Positions 9,965-18,746 of a stretch of 64,000 nt of DNA are shown here, piece by piece. The stretch spans positions 1-64,000 of the forward strand of contig NZ_JAIESM010000053.1 of the NCBI RefSeq assembly GCF_019746015.1. The letters are read 5' to 3'. The position numbers and the translations under genes are program-made. Under the pieces are notes generated by a model. That model was not told the origin of the DNA, made no database searches, and saw only the letters and a program-made list of their open reading frames with translations. Position 1 is the stretch's first letter. Each line of letters opens with the position of its first letter. The DNA is from Sphingomonas sp. Lineage in GTDB: Bacteria; Pseudomonadota; Alphaproteobacteria; Sphingomonadales; Sphingomonadaceae.

Positions 9965-11458
9965 TCAATAGGTCACGATCTTCACCCGGTCGCCGGGCTT
10001 CACCGTGGCGCCGGGTTCCAGCCCGTTGATGGTCATGAACCGGTCGAGCTGGAAATCGCTGAACGCCATGCGCTGGCTGAGGCTCTGCACCGTGTCGCCG
10101 GCGCGGACGGTGACGACGCGCAGATAGCGCGGCTTGACGGCGGCGGCCTGGGCGGCGGTCAGCGGACGCAGCGACTGCACCATGCCGCCAAACGGCCCCA
10201 GCCCCTGCCCCGGCGCGGTGATGATCGTGAAGTGAAACGCCCGGTCCGGCGCGGTGGCATAGGCGATGACGGTGATGTCCACCTGGCCCTGGCTGGTATT
10301 GGCGCGCACCGTGCGGCTGGCCGTCTGGAAGCCATTGACGGTGCCACGCACCACGTCGCCGGGGGGCAGGCCGCTGTTGCCGTCTCCGGCCAGCTGGCGC
10401 AGCACCGTGTCGATATAGGCTGGCAGGCTGCCCGAATAGGCGGCGGTCGAGAATTCCGCCTGTCCGCCCTGGCCGGTGATCGACACCGCCCGCGCGCCAT
10501 TGGTCATGCGGAAACCCGGCGGCGCGGTGAACGCCAAGCGGAAGCCGGGATGCAGGAAATTCTGCCCGTCGACCACCCCCTGCTCGGGATTGTCGCCATA
10601 GATCATGCCGTTGATCGCGTTCAGATAGGCATCGCGGTTGCGGGGAAAGTCGGTGCCGCCGGTCGCCTGCGCCTGGGTGAGGGCGGCGCGCACGCGCTTG
10701 TCGGGGTCGGGGTGAGTGCTGGCCCAGGCCGGTACCGATCGCGTCTGCCCGCTCAGCTGCTGGCTAAGGCGGGTCGAGGCCGCCAGATCGGCCAGCATCG
10801 AGCTGAGCGCGTCGGTGTCATACCGCGCGCTGTTCAGATAGCGGATGCCCAGATTGTCGGCCTCGGTTTCCTGCCCGCGCGAATAGCCCAGCGTCAGCAG
10901 CTGCGAGCCCGTGTTGAGGCCCTGGCCGAGCAATTGCCCAAGGCCGCTATTGTTGGTGGCGGCACCCACCAGCACCTGGCCCAGCATGCCCAATATGGCG
11001 TTGCGCTGCGCCACGCGCTGGCGGCTGCGGCTGTGGCGCGCGGCGACATGGCCGACTTCGTGCCCCAGCACCCCGGCCAGTTCCGCCTCGTCGTTCATCA
11101 GCGCCAGCAGCCCGCGCGTGACATAGATATAGCCACCAGGGATGGCGAAGGCGTTTTCGATCGGGCTGTCGAGCACGGTGACGGTGAACGCGCCCGGATC
11201 GGCCGACAGACCCGATTGGAGTGCAATGCGCCGCCCGATCCGTTCGACATAGGGCACCTGCGGCCCCTGATAGGCGCCGCCATATTCGTTGATGATGTCC
11301 TTGTTCGCCGCCGCTCCTTGTTGCCGCTCCTCGGGTGTAATCGGCTGCGCGGCGGCGGCGGCGGTGGGGGCGGGTGCGCCCTGCTGGGCGATAGCGGGCA
11401 CAGGCGCGCCGGCGGCGATCGCGACGAACAGGCAAAGCGGGGCGAGGGACGTGCGCAT
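9965..11458 (-). CDS. M48 family metalloprotease with C-terminal LysM-like region
   Basis: HEVGHVAARH zinc motif, ETEADNLGIRYL; C-terminal VRAGDTVQSLSQRMAF...LEPGATVKPGDRVKIV. Confidence 0.88.
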   Translation of the reverse strand: MRTSLAPLCLFVAIAAGAPVPAIAQQGAPAPTAAAAAQPITPEERQQGAAANKDIINEYGGAYQGPQVPYVERIGRRIALQSGLSADPGAFTVTVLDSPIENAFAIPGGYIYVTRGLLALMNDEAELAGVLGHEVGHVAARHSRSRQRVAQRNAILGMLGQVLVGAATNNSGLGQLLGQGLNTGSQLLTLGYSRGQETEADNLGIRYLNSARYDTDALSSMLADLAASTRLSQQLSGQTRSVPAWASTHPDPDKRVRAALTQAQATGGTDFPRNRDAYLNAINGMIYGDNPEQGVVDGQNFLHPGFRLAFTAPPGFRMTNGARAVSITGQGGQAEFSTAAYSGSLPAYIDTVLRQLAGDGNSGLPPGDVVRGTVNGFQTASRTVRANTSQGQVDITVIAYATAPDRAFHFTIITAPGQGLGPFGGMVQSLRPLTAAQAAAVKPRYLRVVTVRAGDTVQSLSQRMAFSDFQLDRFMTINGLEPGATVKPGDRVKIVTY

Positions 11459-11635
11459 AAAGGCCTCTTTGCGTCTCAACTGGCGACGTCAAGCGTCGGA
11501 ATTTCAGGGCGATATGGTGTGGCAAAGCGGGCGTTCAGCGCAAGCCCCTATCGCCCGCGCCGGACCCTGTAGACAATTGCCTGCACTCGGCGCTGTATAG
11601 TAAGGATAATACAGGTGGGGTGGGGAGAGAGCCGC

Positions 11636-12601
11636 ATGATCCTGTCGTTGTTCGCGGGGGCGCTGATCACCGCCATTGCCGGGGCAACACCGGCTCCAGC
11701 CGCAGCAGAGCTGGCAGCGAACGCGGCCAAGCCCGGCACGCTGACCGACCTGACGCCGGCGTTCATCGCCTTTGCCGACGAGACCGCCGCCATGCCCGAT
11801 GCGGCGCGCGTGACCGCGTTCCATGACCGCTTCGATCCGCTGCTGCCGGGCTATTATAATGACAAGGGTGCGTCCCAGGCCCGGTTCGACACGATGATTG
11901 CCTTTGGCCTGAAAAGCTTTCCCGCCATCCGCGCGAAATTCTCGACAACGGCCACCAGCTTTGCTGCGGCCTTTGCGCGCGGGCAGCAGCATTTCCGTGC
12001 CACCTTTCCCGATTACCGGCTGACCGTGCCGGTCTATCTCGTCCATTCGATGAGCCAGCAGGATGGCGGCACGCGGACGATCGCGGGGCGGACGGTGCTG
12101 ATGTTCGGGGCCGACATGATCGCCACCCTGCACGACGAAACGACGATCGGCGCGTTCCTCGATCATGAGCTTTTCCACGTCTATCACCAGCGCGCCTTTG
12201 GCGATTGCCCGCAAATCTGGTGCTCGCTGTGGCAGGAGGGGCTGGCGACCTATGCCGCCAGCCGGCTGAATCCGGGCGTGAGCGACCGCGCGTTGCTGCT
12301 CACCGTTCCGCGCCCGATCCGCCCCGCAGTGGAGCCGCGCCTGGCGGAAGCGATGTGCGCGGTGCGCGCAAAATTCTACTCAACCGCGCCCGGTGATTAT
12401 GCGCCGCTGTTCAGCTTTGGCGGCAACGGACCGTTTCCGCCGCGCTATGGCTATTATGTCGGCTATGTGCTGGCTCAGAAGCTGGGCGAGAAAATCCCGT
12501 TGCAAAGGCTCGCCAAATTGCGGCCGGCAGCGGTGAAGCCGCTGCTGCTGGCGGCGATCGACGGTTACGGGCCGTGCGCTGCGCCGGCCGCTAAACCGTA
12601 A
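11636..12601 (+). CDS. Secreted protein with HExxH-like site (putative Zn-dependent protease-like), function unknown
   Basis: Signal peptide; FLDHELFHVYHQRAFGD. Confidence 0.5.
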   Translation: MILSLFAGALITAIAGATPAPAAAELAANAAKPGTLTDLTPAFIAFADETAAMPDAARVTAFHDRFDPLLPGYYNDKGASQARFDTMIAFGLKSFPAIRAKFSTTATSFAAAFARGQQHFRATFPDYRLTVPVYLVHSMSQQDGGTRTIAGRTVLMFGADMIATLHDETTIGAFLDHELFHVYHQRAFGDCPQIWCSLWQEGLATYAASRLNPGVSDRALLLTVPRPIRPAVEPRLAEAMCAVRAKFYSTAPGDYAPLFSFGGNGPFPPRYGYYVGYVLAQKLGEKIPLQRLAKLRPAAVKPLLLAAIDGYGPCAAPAAKP

Positions 12602-12860
12602 AGCGCTTGGTGAAGCCCTTGGGCTGCTGGCCGGTGGCGGGCAGCACCTCGACATGCGTGACCTGCGCCTGCAGCGGCCCCTCGCGTGCCGCCTCGATCA
12701 GCGCGTCGGGCGCATCGCCTTCGCCGGCGACCAGCAGCTCGACCCGCCCGTCGCTCAGGTTGCGCACCCAGCCCGCCACGCGCAGATCGCGCGCGCACCG
12801 GACGATGAAATCGCGGTAGCCAACCTTCTGAACCTTCCCGCTCACCAATATGCGCCGCAT
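12591..12860 (-). CDS. Acylphosphatase
   Basis: VSGKVQKVGYRDFIVRCARDLRVAGWVRNLSDGRVELLVAGE is the acylphosphatase signature. Confidence 0.9.
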   Translation of the reverse strand: MRRILVSGKVQKVGYRDFIVRCARDLRVAGWVRNLSDGRVELLVAGEGDAPDALIEAAREGPLQAQVTHVEVLPATGQQPKGFTKRFTV

Positions 12861-12954
12861 GCCGCCTTCAACGCGCCGGCGTAACGCGCGTTCCGTGGAC
12901 ACTTTCGTTGACACTGCCGATGTGGCAGCAAAGCGGGAAATGAGGGGAGACACT

Positions 12955-14469
12955 ATGGCGCGCGGTTGGGGATGGAGTCTGGCACTGGCGGCAGCACTGA
13001 CGGCGCTGCCGAGCGCGGCACAGGATAAAAAGCCAGACGCCAAGGAAGCGGCCGAGCCTGCGACACCTGCGCCCGTCGTGTCCACCACGCGCGCCAGCGG
13101 CACCTTTGGCGGCCAGGCGGTGTCCTATCGCGCGGTGGCCGGCGAGACCCATCTGAAGGACAAGGACGGCAAGCCGACGGCGGCGATCTTCTCGATCGCC
13201 TATCTGAAGGAAGGGGTGACCGACCCGACCAGCCGGCCGGTGACGTTCCTGTTCAACGGCGGCCCCGGCTCCGGCTCGCTGTGGCTGCACATGGGCGCGT
13301 TCGGGCCGAAGCGGGTGGCGATCCCGTCCGACGCGCGCGACGATGGCGCGCCGCCCTATCGGATCGTCGACAATCCGGCGAGCCTGCTCGACGCGACCGA
13401 CGTCGTCTTCATCGACCCCGTCGGCACCGGCTTCAGCCGCGCGCTGGGCAAGACCGATCCGAAGGATTTTTACGGCGTCGCCAAGGATGCGCGCGCGATT
13501 GCCGCGTTCATCCGCACCTGGCTGCGCGACAATGGCCGCTGGAACAGCCCCAAATTCCTGGGCGGCGAAAGCTATGGCACCACCCGGTCGGCAGCGGTCG
13601 TGAACGAGCTGGAAGGGCGCTACAACGATGTCGCGCTGAACGGCGTCATCCTGATCTCCACCATTCTAGACTTCGGGTTGCAGGCGGAAGTGCCGGGCAA
13701 CGAGATGGCCTATGTCGTCAACCTGCCGTCGATGGCGGCGGCGGCGCATTTCCATGGCAAGGTTGCCGACGCCCCCGATATCGCCACCTGGGTGGAGCAG
13801 GCGCGGCAATTCGCGTCGGGCGCCTATCTGAGCGCGCTGGTCAAGGGTAACAGGCTGCAGGGCGAAGAGCGCGCCGCGATCCGCCGCCAGCTGGCGCGCT
13901 TTACGGGCCTATCCGAAACCTATCTGGAAAATGCCGATCTGCGCGTGCTGCCGGGGCGCTTTTACAAGGAATTGCTGCGCGACCGGGGGCTGACCATCGG
14001 CCGGCTCGACGCGCGCTACACCGGCCGCGATTATGACCGCGCGGGTGAGACGCCCGACAACGACCCCAGCTTCTATGGCATCGACGCAAGCTATACCGCC
14101 GCGATCAACAGCTATCTGCGCGACACGCTGAAATTCTCGCCCGACCGTGAATATGTGACCATCGGCGGCGTCAGCGGCTGGGAGTGGAAGCTGGATGGCG
14201 GTGACCGCGGCGACGAATTCTATTTCAACGTGGCGCCCTATCTGGGGCGGGCGCTGCGCGAGAATTCGGGGCTGCGCGTGTTCGTGGGGCAGGGCTATTA
14301 TGATTTCGCCACGCCCTTTTTCGGCGCCGAATATTCGCTCAGCCGAACCGGCATTCCGGCCGACCGGCTGCAGTTCCATTATTATGGCGCCGGCCACATG
14401 ATGTATGTGCGCGAGGCGGATCTGGGCCAGCTGGCCGCCGATATCCGTGCGTTCATCAAGAGCCGCTAG
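12955..14469 (+). CDS. S10 family serine carboxypeptidase-like protein, secreted
   Basis: FNGGPGSGSLWLHMGAFGP, GGESYGTTRSAA catalytic Ser region, C-terminal GAGHMMY His; signal peptide. Confidence 0.88.
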   Translation: MARGWGWSLALAAALTALPSAAQDKKPDAKEAAEPATPAPVVSTTRASGTFGGQAVSYRAVAGETHLKDKDGKPTAAIFSIAYLKEGVTDPTSRPVTFLFNGGPGSGSLWLHMGAFGPKRVAIPSDARDDGAPPYRIVDNPASLLDATDVVFIDPVGTGFSRALGKTDPKDFYGVAKDARAIAAFIRTWLRDNGRWNSPKFLGGESYGTTRSAAVVNELEGRYNDVALNGVILISTILDFGLQAEVPGNEMAYVVNLPSMAAAAHFHGKVADAPDIATWVEQARQFASGAYLSALVKGNRLQGEERAAIRRQLARFTGLSETYLENADLRVLPGRFYKELLRDRGLTIGRLDARYTGRDYDRAGETPDNDPSFYGIDASYTAAINSYLRDTLKFSPDREYVTIGGVSGWEWKLDGGDRGDEFYFNVAPYLGRALRENSGLRVFVGQGYYDFATPFFGAEYSLSRTGIPADRLQFHYYGAGHMMYVREADLGQLAADIRAFIKSR

Positions 14470-14658
14470 AGTCCGTCCTGATTTGATTGAACCCCCGTTC
14501 GTGTCGAGCCCTTAGGCTGGCTGGCAAGCCAGCCGCTCAGGACAGGCTTCGGCCTGATGGGCCGAAGTCGAGACACATGGTCTGGCGCTACGCCCGCCAT
14601 TACGTCCCTCGACTGCGCTCGGGACGAACGGATTGAGGTTGAATTGTACAAACTCTAG
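14466..14658. repeat. REP/MITE-like palindromic element with 7-bp terminal inverted repeats (CTAGAGT...ACTCTAG)
   Basis: Ends CTAGAGT/ACTCTAG; internal ccgttcgt...acgaacgg and gtgtcgag...gaagtcgagacac arms; lies between convergent genes. Confidence 0.7.
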
Positions 14659-15134
14659 TCGGGGTAGCGGATCGACAGCACTTCATAGTCGCGCTCGCCG
14701 GCGGGCAGCGTGACCCGGCGGACATCGCCCACGCCCGCGCCGCGCAGGGCGCGGGCAATGGGCGCGCTCCAGCCGATCCGGCCCTTTGCCGCGTCGGTCT
14801 CGTCATCGCCCACCAGCGTCAGCGTGCGCTCATTGTCGTCCTCATCGACGATGGTGACGCTGGCGCCAAACCAGATGCGCGCCTTGTCGGGCGCCTGGGC
14901 CGGGTCCACTACCTTCGCCGCCTTCATCCGCCGGGCGAGCCAGCCCAGCCGCCGGTCAATCTCGCGCAGGCGTTTGCGGCCATAGATATAGTCGCCATTT
15001 TCGGACCGGTCGCCATTGCCGGCGGCCCAGGCGATGACATCGACCAGCCGGGGCCGCTCCTCCCCCAGCAGCTGGTCATATTCGCGGCGCAGCGCGGCAA
15101 AGCCTTCGGGCGTGATGTAGTTGGGCCGATCCAT
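14655..15134 (-). CDS. greB: GreA/GreB-family transcription elongation factor
   Basis: NYITPEGFAALRREYDQLLGEERP...RKRLREIDRRLGWLARR, C-terminal GWSAPIARALRGAGVGD. Confidence 0.85.
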   Translation of the reverse strand: MDRPNYITPEGFAALRREYDQLLGEERPRLVDVIAWAAGNGDRSENGDYIYGRKRLREIDRRLGWLARRMKAAKVVDPAQAPDKARIWFGASVTIVDEDDNERTLTLVGDDETDAAKGRIGWSAPIARALRGAGVGDVRRVTLPAGERDYEVLSIRYPD

Positions 15135-15166
15135 CGCGCGGTGATAGCGCGGCGCGCGGAAAAAAG

Positions 15167-17158
15167 TCAGTCCGGCCGACGGCCCAGATACCAGCTCAGC
15201 CGCGCCTTGCCCTGCGAGCGGGCGCGCTGCGGATTGATCAGGTCATAGACCACGGCATTTTCCAGCACGCGCTGCACATAGTTGCGCGTTTCGGAAAACG
15301 GGATCGCCTCGATCCAGTCGATCATGTCGATCTGGCCGGTGCGGGGGTCGCCATTGGCGGCGAGCCATTTGTTCACATTGCCGCCGCCGGCATTATAGGC
15401 GGCGACGGCGAGCGGATAGCTGCCATATTGGTTGAACAGCAGGTCGAAATAGGCCGAGCCGAGCTGGATGTTATAGTCGGTATCGGTGGTCAGCGCGTCG
15501 CCGCTATAGGCCAGCCCCAGTCTGCCGGAAATCTGGCGCGCGGTGGCGGGCATCAGCTGCATCAGCCCGCGCGCACCGGCGCGGCTGACGGCGGCACGGT
15601 CAAACTGGCTTTCCTGCCGGGCAATGGCGTGGATCATCGTCCACCGGTCGGCCTGCCCCTCCGGCACGCGCACGCTGGGATAGCCGGTTGCGGCATAGTC
15701 AGCCAGGCCGTTCTGCAGCGCGCTGCGCCCCACCATCACGCCCAGATCGGGCCGGCTGAGCGTGCGCGACAATTCGGTCGCCAGCACATGATCGGCATCG
15801 CTCTTCGCGTCGAGCGCGATCTGGCGGACAAAGGCGGTCTGGTCCTGATACGCGCCGACTGTGCCGAGATAACGCGCCACCGCCACTGTTTCGCGGGCGT
15901 AGAAGGCGTCGCGCGTGGCCGGATCGACCGGGCGCGCCGCAGCATCCGGCGGGGGTGCCATGGCGCGGCCCAGCTTTTCGGTCGCCAACTGGCCATAGAA
16001 TTGCCCGCCAAAGCGCGCGGCCTGGTCGAAATAGCTGCCGGCCTGGTCGGCGCGCCCGGCGGCCAGCGCGGCGCGGCCCGCCCAGTAGAGGCCCTTGGCG
16101 CGGCTCTGCGGAGAGACGGTTGCGCGCGCATAACGCTCGAACAGGCCCATCGCGTCGCCCGGGCGGCCCAGCGTCTGCAGCGCGGTGCGGCCGGCCAGCC
16201 AGACGAGATTGGTGTATTCGTCGCGCTCGCCATAGGGGCGCTGTGACACGTCGGTGCCGGGCGCATAGGCATCATCGACCTGCCGCGCGATGTCGAACGC
16301 CGTCTGATATTGCGCATCGGCCGCCGCTGCCCGGGCATTGGCATAGAGCAGTTCAAACCAGCTTTCGGCGTCGGCCGGGCGGGTGGTGAAGGCGTGCGAC
16401 TGGGCCAGCAGGCTGCGCGCCTCCACCCAGCGGGTGTTGTTCTTCAGCCAGGCGGCGCGATCGGCGAGAAAGCCGGGATCGCCGGCAAAGCGCGCCGCCG
16501 CGGCCGTCGCCAGATCGCCCGCGCCGGGGGCATTGGTGCGTAGCGCCAGACGGATCTCGAACCCCTCGCGCCGCTCGGCCGAGACCAGCGGCAACTGGCG
16601 CTGGGCCGAGCTGGTCGCGCCCGCCCACAGCAGCGCCTCCATCCGGGCGTCATGGTCAGCCGGGGAGAGCGCGCCGGCAAAGCTTGCGAGCAACGCTGCT
16701 TCGTCGCTGGGGGGCAGGGTACCCTGGCGCCAGGCGGCGCGCGCGGCGGCGTTCGCGTCGCCAGTCACGCCGGTGGCCAGCAGCGCCTGCGCATAACGCA
16801 GCTGGCCGGTGCCGGTCAGCGGCGGAAAGCGGCGGAAGAAAGAGACGGCCGCGCCCGGTGACCAGCTGCTGGTGTCGAGCGCGCGTTCGGCGGCGCGGCG
16901 CCGCCCGGCCTCGCCCGGCCAGCCGGGGTGCGCGAGCAGGAAGCGGGCATAGGTATCGAAAGAATAGCTGTCCGACTGTTGCAGCTGTTTCCATTCGGCG
17001 ATCGCGGCCGACATCGCGTTGATCTTCGCGGGATCGGCCGGCATCGCCTTCATCTGCTGGCGGACATCGCCCAGCTGGTCCTGCGCGGCGCCGGTCGTCA
17101 GCACCGCGCCCAGCGCGCCGGTAATCAACAGAACCGCTTTGTACAAACTGGCGATCAT
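15167..17158 (-). CDS. Soluble lytic murein transglycosylase (SLT domain)
   Basis: HAIARQESQFDRAAVSRAGARGLMQLMPATARQ and SAYFDLLFNQYGSYPLAVAAYNAGGGNVNKW. Confidence 0.92.
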   Translation of the reverse strand: MIASLYKAVLLITGALGAVLTTGAAQDQLGDVRQQMKAMPADPAKINAMSAAIAEWKQLQQSDSYSFDTYARFLLAHPGWPGEAGRRRAAERALDTSSWSPGAAVSFFRRFPPLTGTGQLRYAQALLATGVTGDANAAARAAWRQGTLPPSDEAALLASFAGALSPADHDARMEALLWAGATSSAQRQLPLVSAERREGFEIRLALRTNAPGAGDLATAAAARFAGDPGFLADRAAWLKNNTRWVEARSLLAQSHAFTTRPADAESWFELLYANARAAAADAQYQTAFDIARQVDDAYAPGTDVSQRPYGERDEYTNLVWLAGRTALQTLGRPGDAMGLFERYARATVSPQSRAKGLYWAGRAALAAGRADQAGSYFDQAARFGGQFYGQLATEKLGRAMAPPPDAAARPVDPATRDAFYARETVAVARYLGTVGAYQDQTAFVRQIALDAKSDADHVLATELSRTLSRPDLGVMVGRSALQNGLADYAATGYPSVRVPEGQADRWTMIHAIARQESQFDRAAVSRAGARGLMQLMPATARQISGRLGLAYSGDALTTDTDYNIQLGSAYFDLLFNQYGSYPLAVAAYNAGGGNVNKWLAANGDPRTGQIDMIDWIEAIPFSETRNYVQRVLENAVVYDLINPQRARSQGKARLSWYLGRRPD

Positions 17159-17256
17159 GTGGACAGGATAAGCGATTCCGCTCTATCTGTCGCGCTGCAT
17201 TATCACTCTGTCGCCACCATCTGGCGCAAATTTCTGTCTCCATGAGGGAAGCCAGC

Positions 17257-18147
17257 ATGTTTTCCGGATCGATCCCCGCCCTGGTGACGCCGTTCGACGC
17301 CGATGGCCGCTTCGTGGAGGCCGCCTATCGTGATCTGATCGAGTGGCAGATCGCGGAGGGATCGTCGGCGCTGGTGCCCTGCGGCACGACCGGCGAGGCA
17401 GCGACACTGGCCGCAGATGAGCATTTCGCCATCGTGCGCGTGTGCGTGGAGCAGGCGGCGGGCCGCGTGCCGGTGATCGCGGGGGCGGGATCGAACGACA
17501 CCCGGGTGGCGATCACCAATATTCAGGCGGCAAAGGCGGCTGGCGCGGACGCCGCGCTGATGGTGCCGCCTTATTATAACCGCCCGTCGCAGGAAGGCAT
17601 TTTCCAGCATTTCCGCGCCGTTGCCGAAAGCTGTGACCTGCCGGTGATGCTCTATAACGTGCCCGGCCGCACGGTGACCGATATCGCGGTGGAGACGATG
17701 GCGCGGCTCGTGGCGGCCTACCCGCAGAGCTTCGTCGCGCTGAAGGATGCAACCGGCGCGCTGCAGCGGGTGACGCAGCAGCGGCTGGCCTGTGGCGCGG
17801 GTTTCATCCAGCTGTCCGGCAATGACGAAACCGCGCTCGCCTTCAATGCGACGGGCGGGGTGGGGTGCATCTCGGTCAGCGCCAATGTCGCGCCGCGGCT
17901 GTGCGCCGATTTTCAGGCGGCGTGCGCGGCGGGCGATTATGTGGGCGCGCGCGCGCTGCACGACCGGCTGTTCCCGCTGCATCTGGCGATGTTCACCGAT
18001 GCGTCTCCCGGCCCGGTGAAATATGCGCTGAGCAAGGTTCGCCCTGATTTCCCCACCGGCCTGCGCCTGCCGATGACCTGGCCAGGTGCGGCGAGCCAGG
18101 CGGCGGTGGATGCGGCACTGGCGGTGGCGCTGGCGGGCGCTGGCTGA
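17257..18147 (+). CDS. dapA: 4-hydroxy-tetrahydrodipicolinate synthase
   Basis: MFSGSIPALVTPFDADG, VPCGTTGEAATL, LYNVPGRTV, FVALKDATG motifs. Confidence 0.95.
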   Translation: MFSGSIPALVTPFDADGRFVEAAYRDLIEWQIAEGSSALVPCGTTGEAATLAADEHFAIVRVCVEQAAGRVPVIAGAGSNDTRVAITNIQAAKAAGADAALMVPPYYNRPSQEGIFQHFRAVAESCDLPVMLYNVPGRTVTDIAVETMARLVAAYPQSFVALKDATGALQRVTQQRLACGAGFIQLSGNDETALAFNATGGVGCISVSANVAPRLCADFQAACAAGDYVGARALHDRLFPLHLAMFTDASPGPVKYALSKVRPDFPTGLRLPMTWPGAASQAAVDAALAVALAGAG

Positions 18148-18189
18148 CGCTTTTCTTTGTGGCGCCCAGCGCCTACATGCCGCACCCTT

Positions 18190-18672
18190 ATGTCGCGCCC
18201 CAAGCCTGCCACCTTCGACAAGAAGAAGATCGTCGCCGAGAACCGGCGCGCGCGCTTCGATTATGCGATCGAGACGGTGTATGAGGCGGGCATCGCGCTG
18301 ACCGGCACCGAGGTGAAGTCGCTGCGCTTCGGTGAAGGCTCGATCAGCGAAAGCTATGCCGAGGTCAGCGACGGGCAGGTGTGGCTGGTCAATTCGAACA
18401 TCCCCGAATTCAGCCATGGCAACCGCTTCAACCACGAGCCCAAGCGCGCGCGCAAGCTGCTGCTGCACGAGCGCGAGATCAACAAGCTGCACGGTGCCGT
18501 CGCGCGCGAGGGGATGACGCTGGTGCCGCTTGCCATTTATTTCAACGGGCGCGGGCGGGCCAAGGTGGAGCTGGCGCTCGCCAAGGGGCGCAAGGCGCAC
18601 GACAAGCGCGAGCATATCAAGGAGCGCGAGTGGAAGCGTGACGCCGCCCGCATCCTGCGCGAGCGAGGCTGA
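18190..18672 (+). CDS. smpB: SsrA-binding protein SmpB
   Basis: [32 protein letters not shown]...; [18 protein letters not shown] tail. Confidence 0.95.
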   Translation: MSRPKPATFDKKKIVAENRRARFDYAIETVYEAGIALTGTEVKSLRFGEGSISESYAEVSDGQVWLVNSNIPEFSHGNRFNHEPKRARKLLLHEREINKLHGAVAREGMTLVPLAIYFNGRGRAKVELALAKGRKAHDKREHIKEREWKRDAARILRERG

Positions 18673-18746
18673 CGCGCAATCCGGGTTTGACGGCGCGTGT
18701 CGTTTGGATAGAACACGCTCACTCCGTCAGCCTTTAAGGATGTTCC

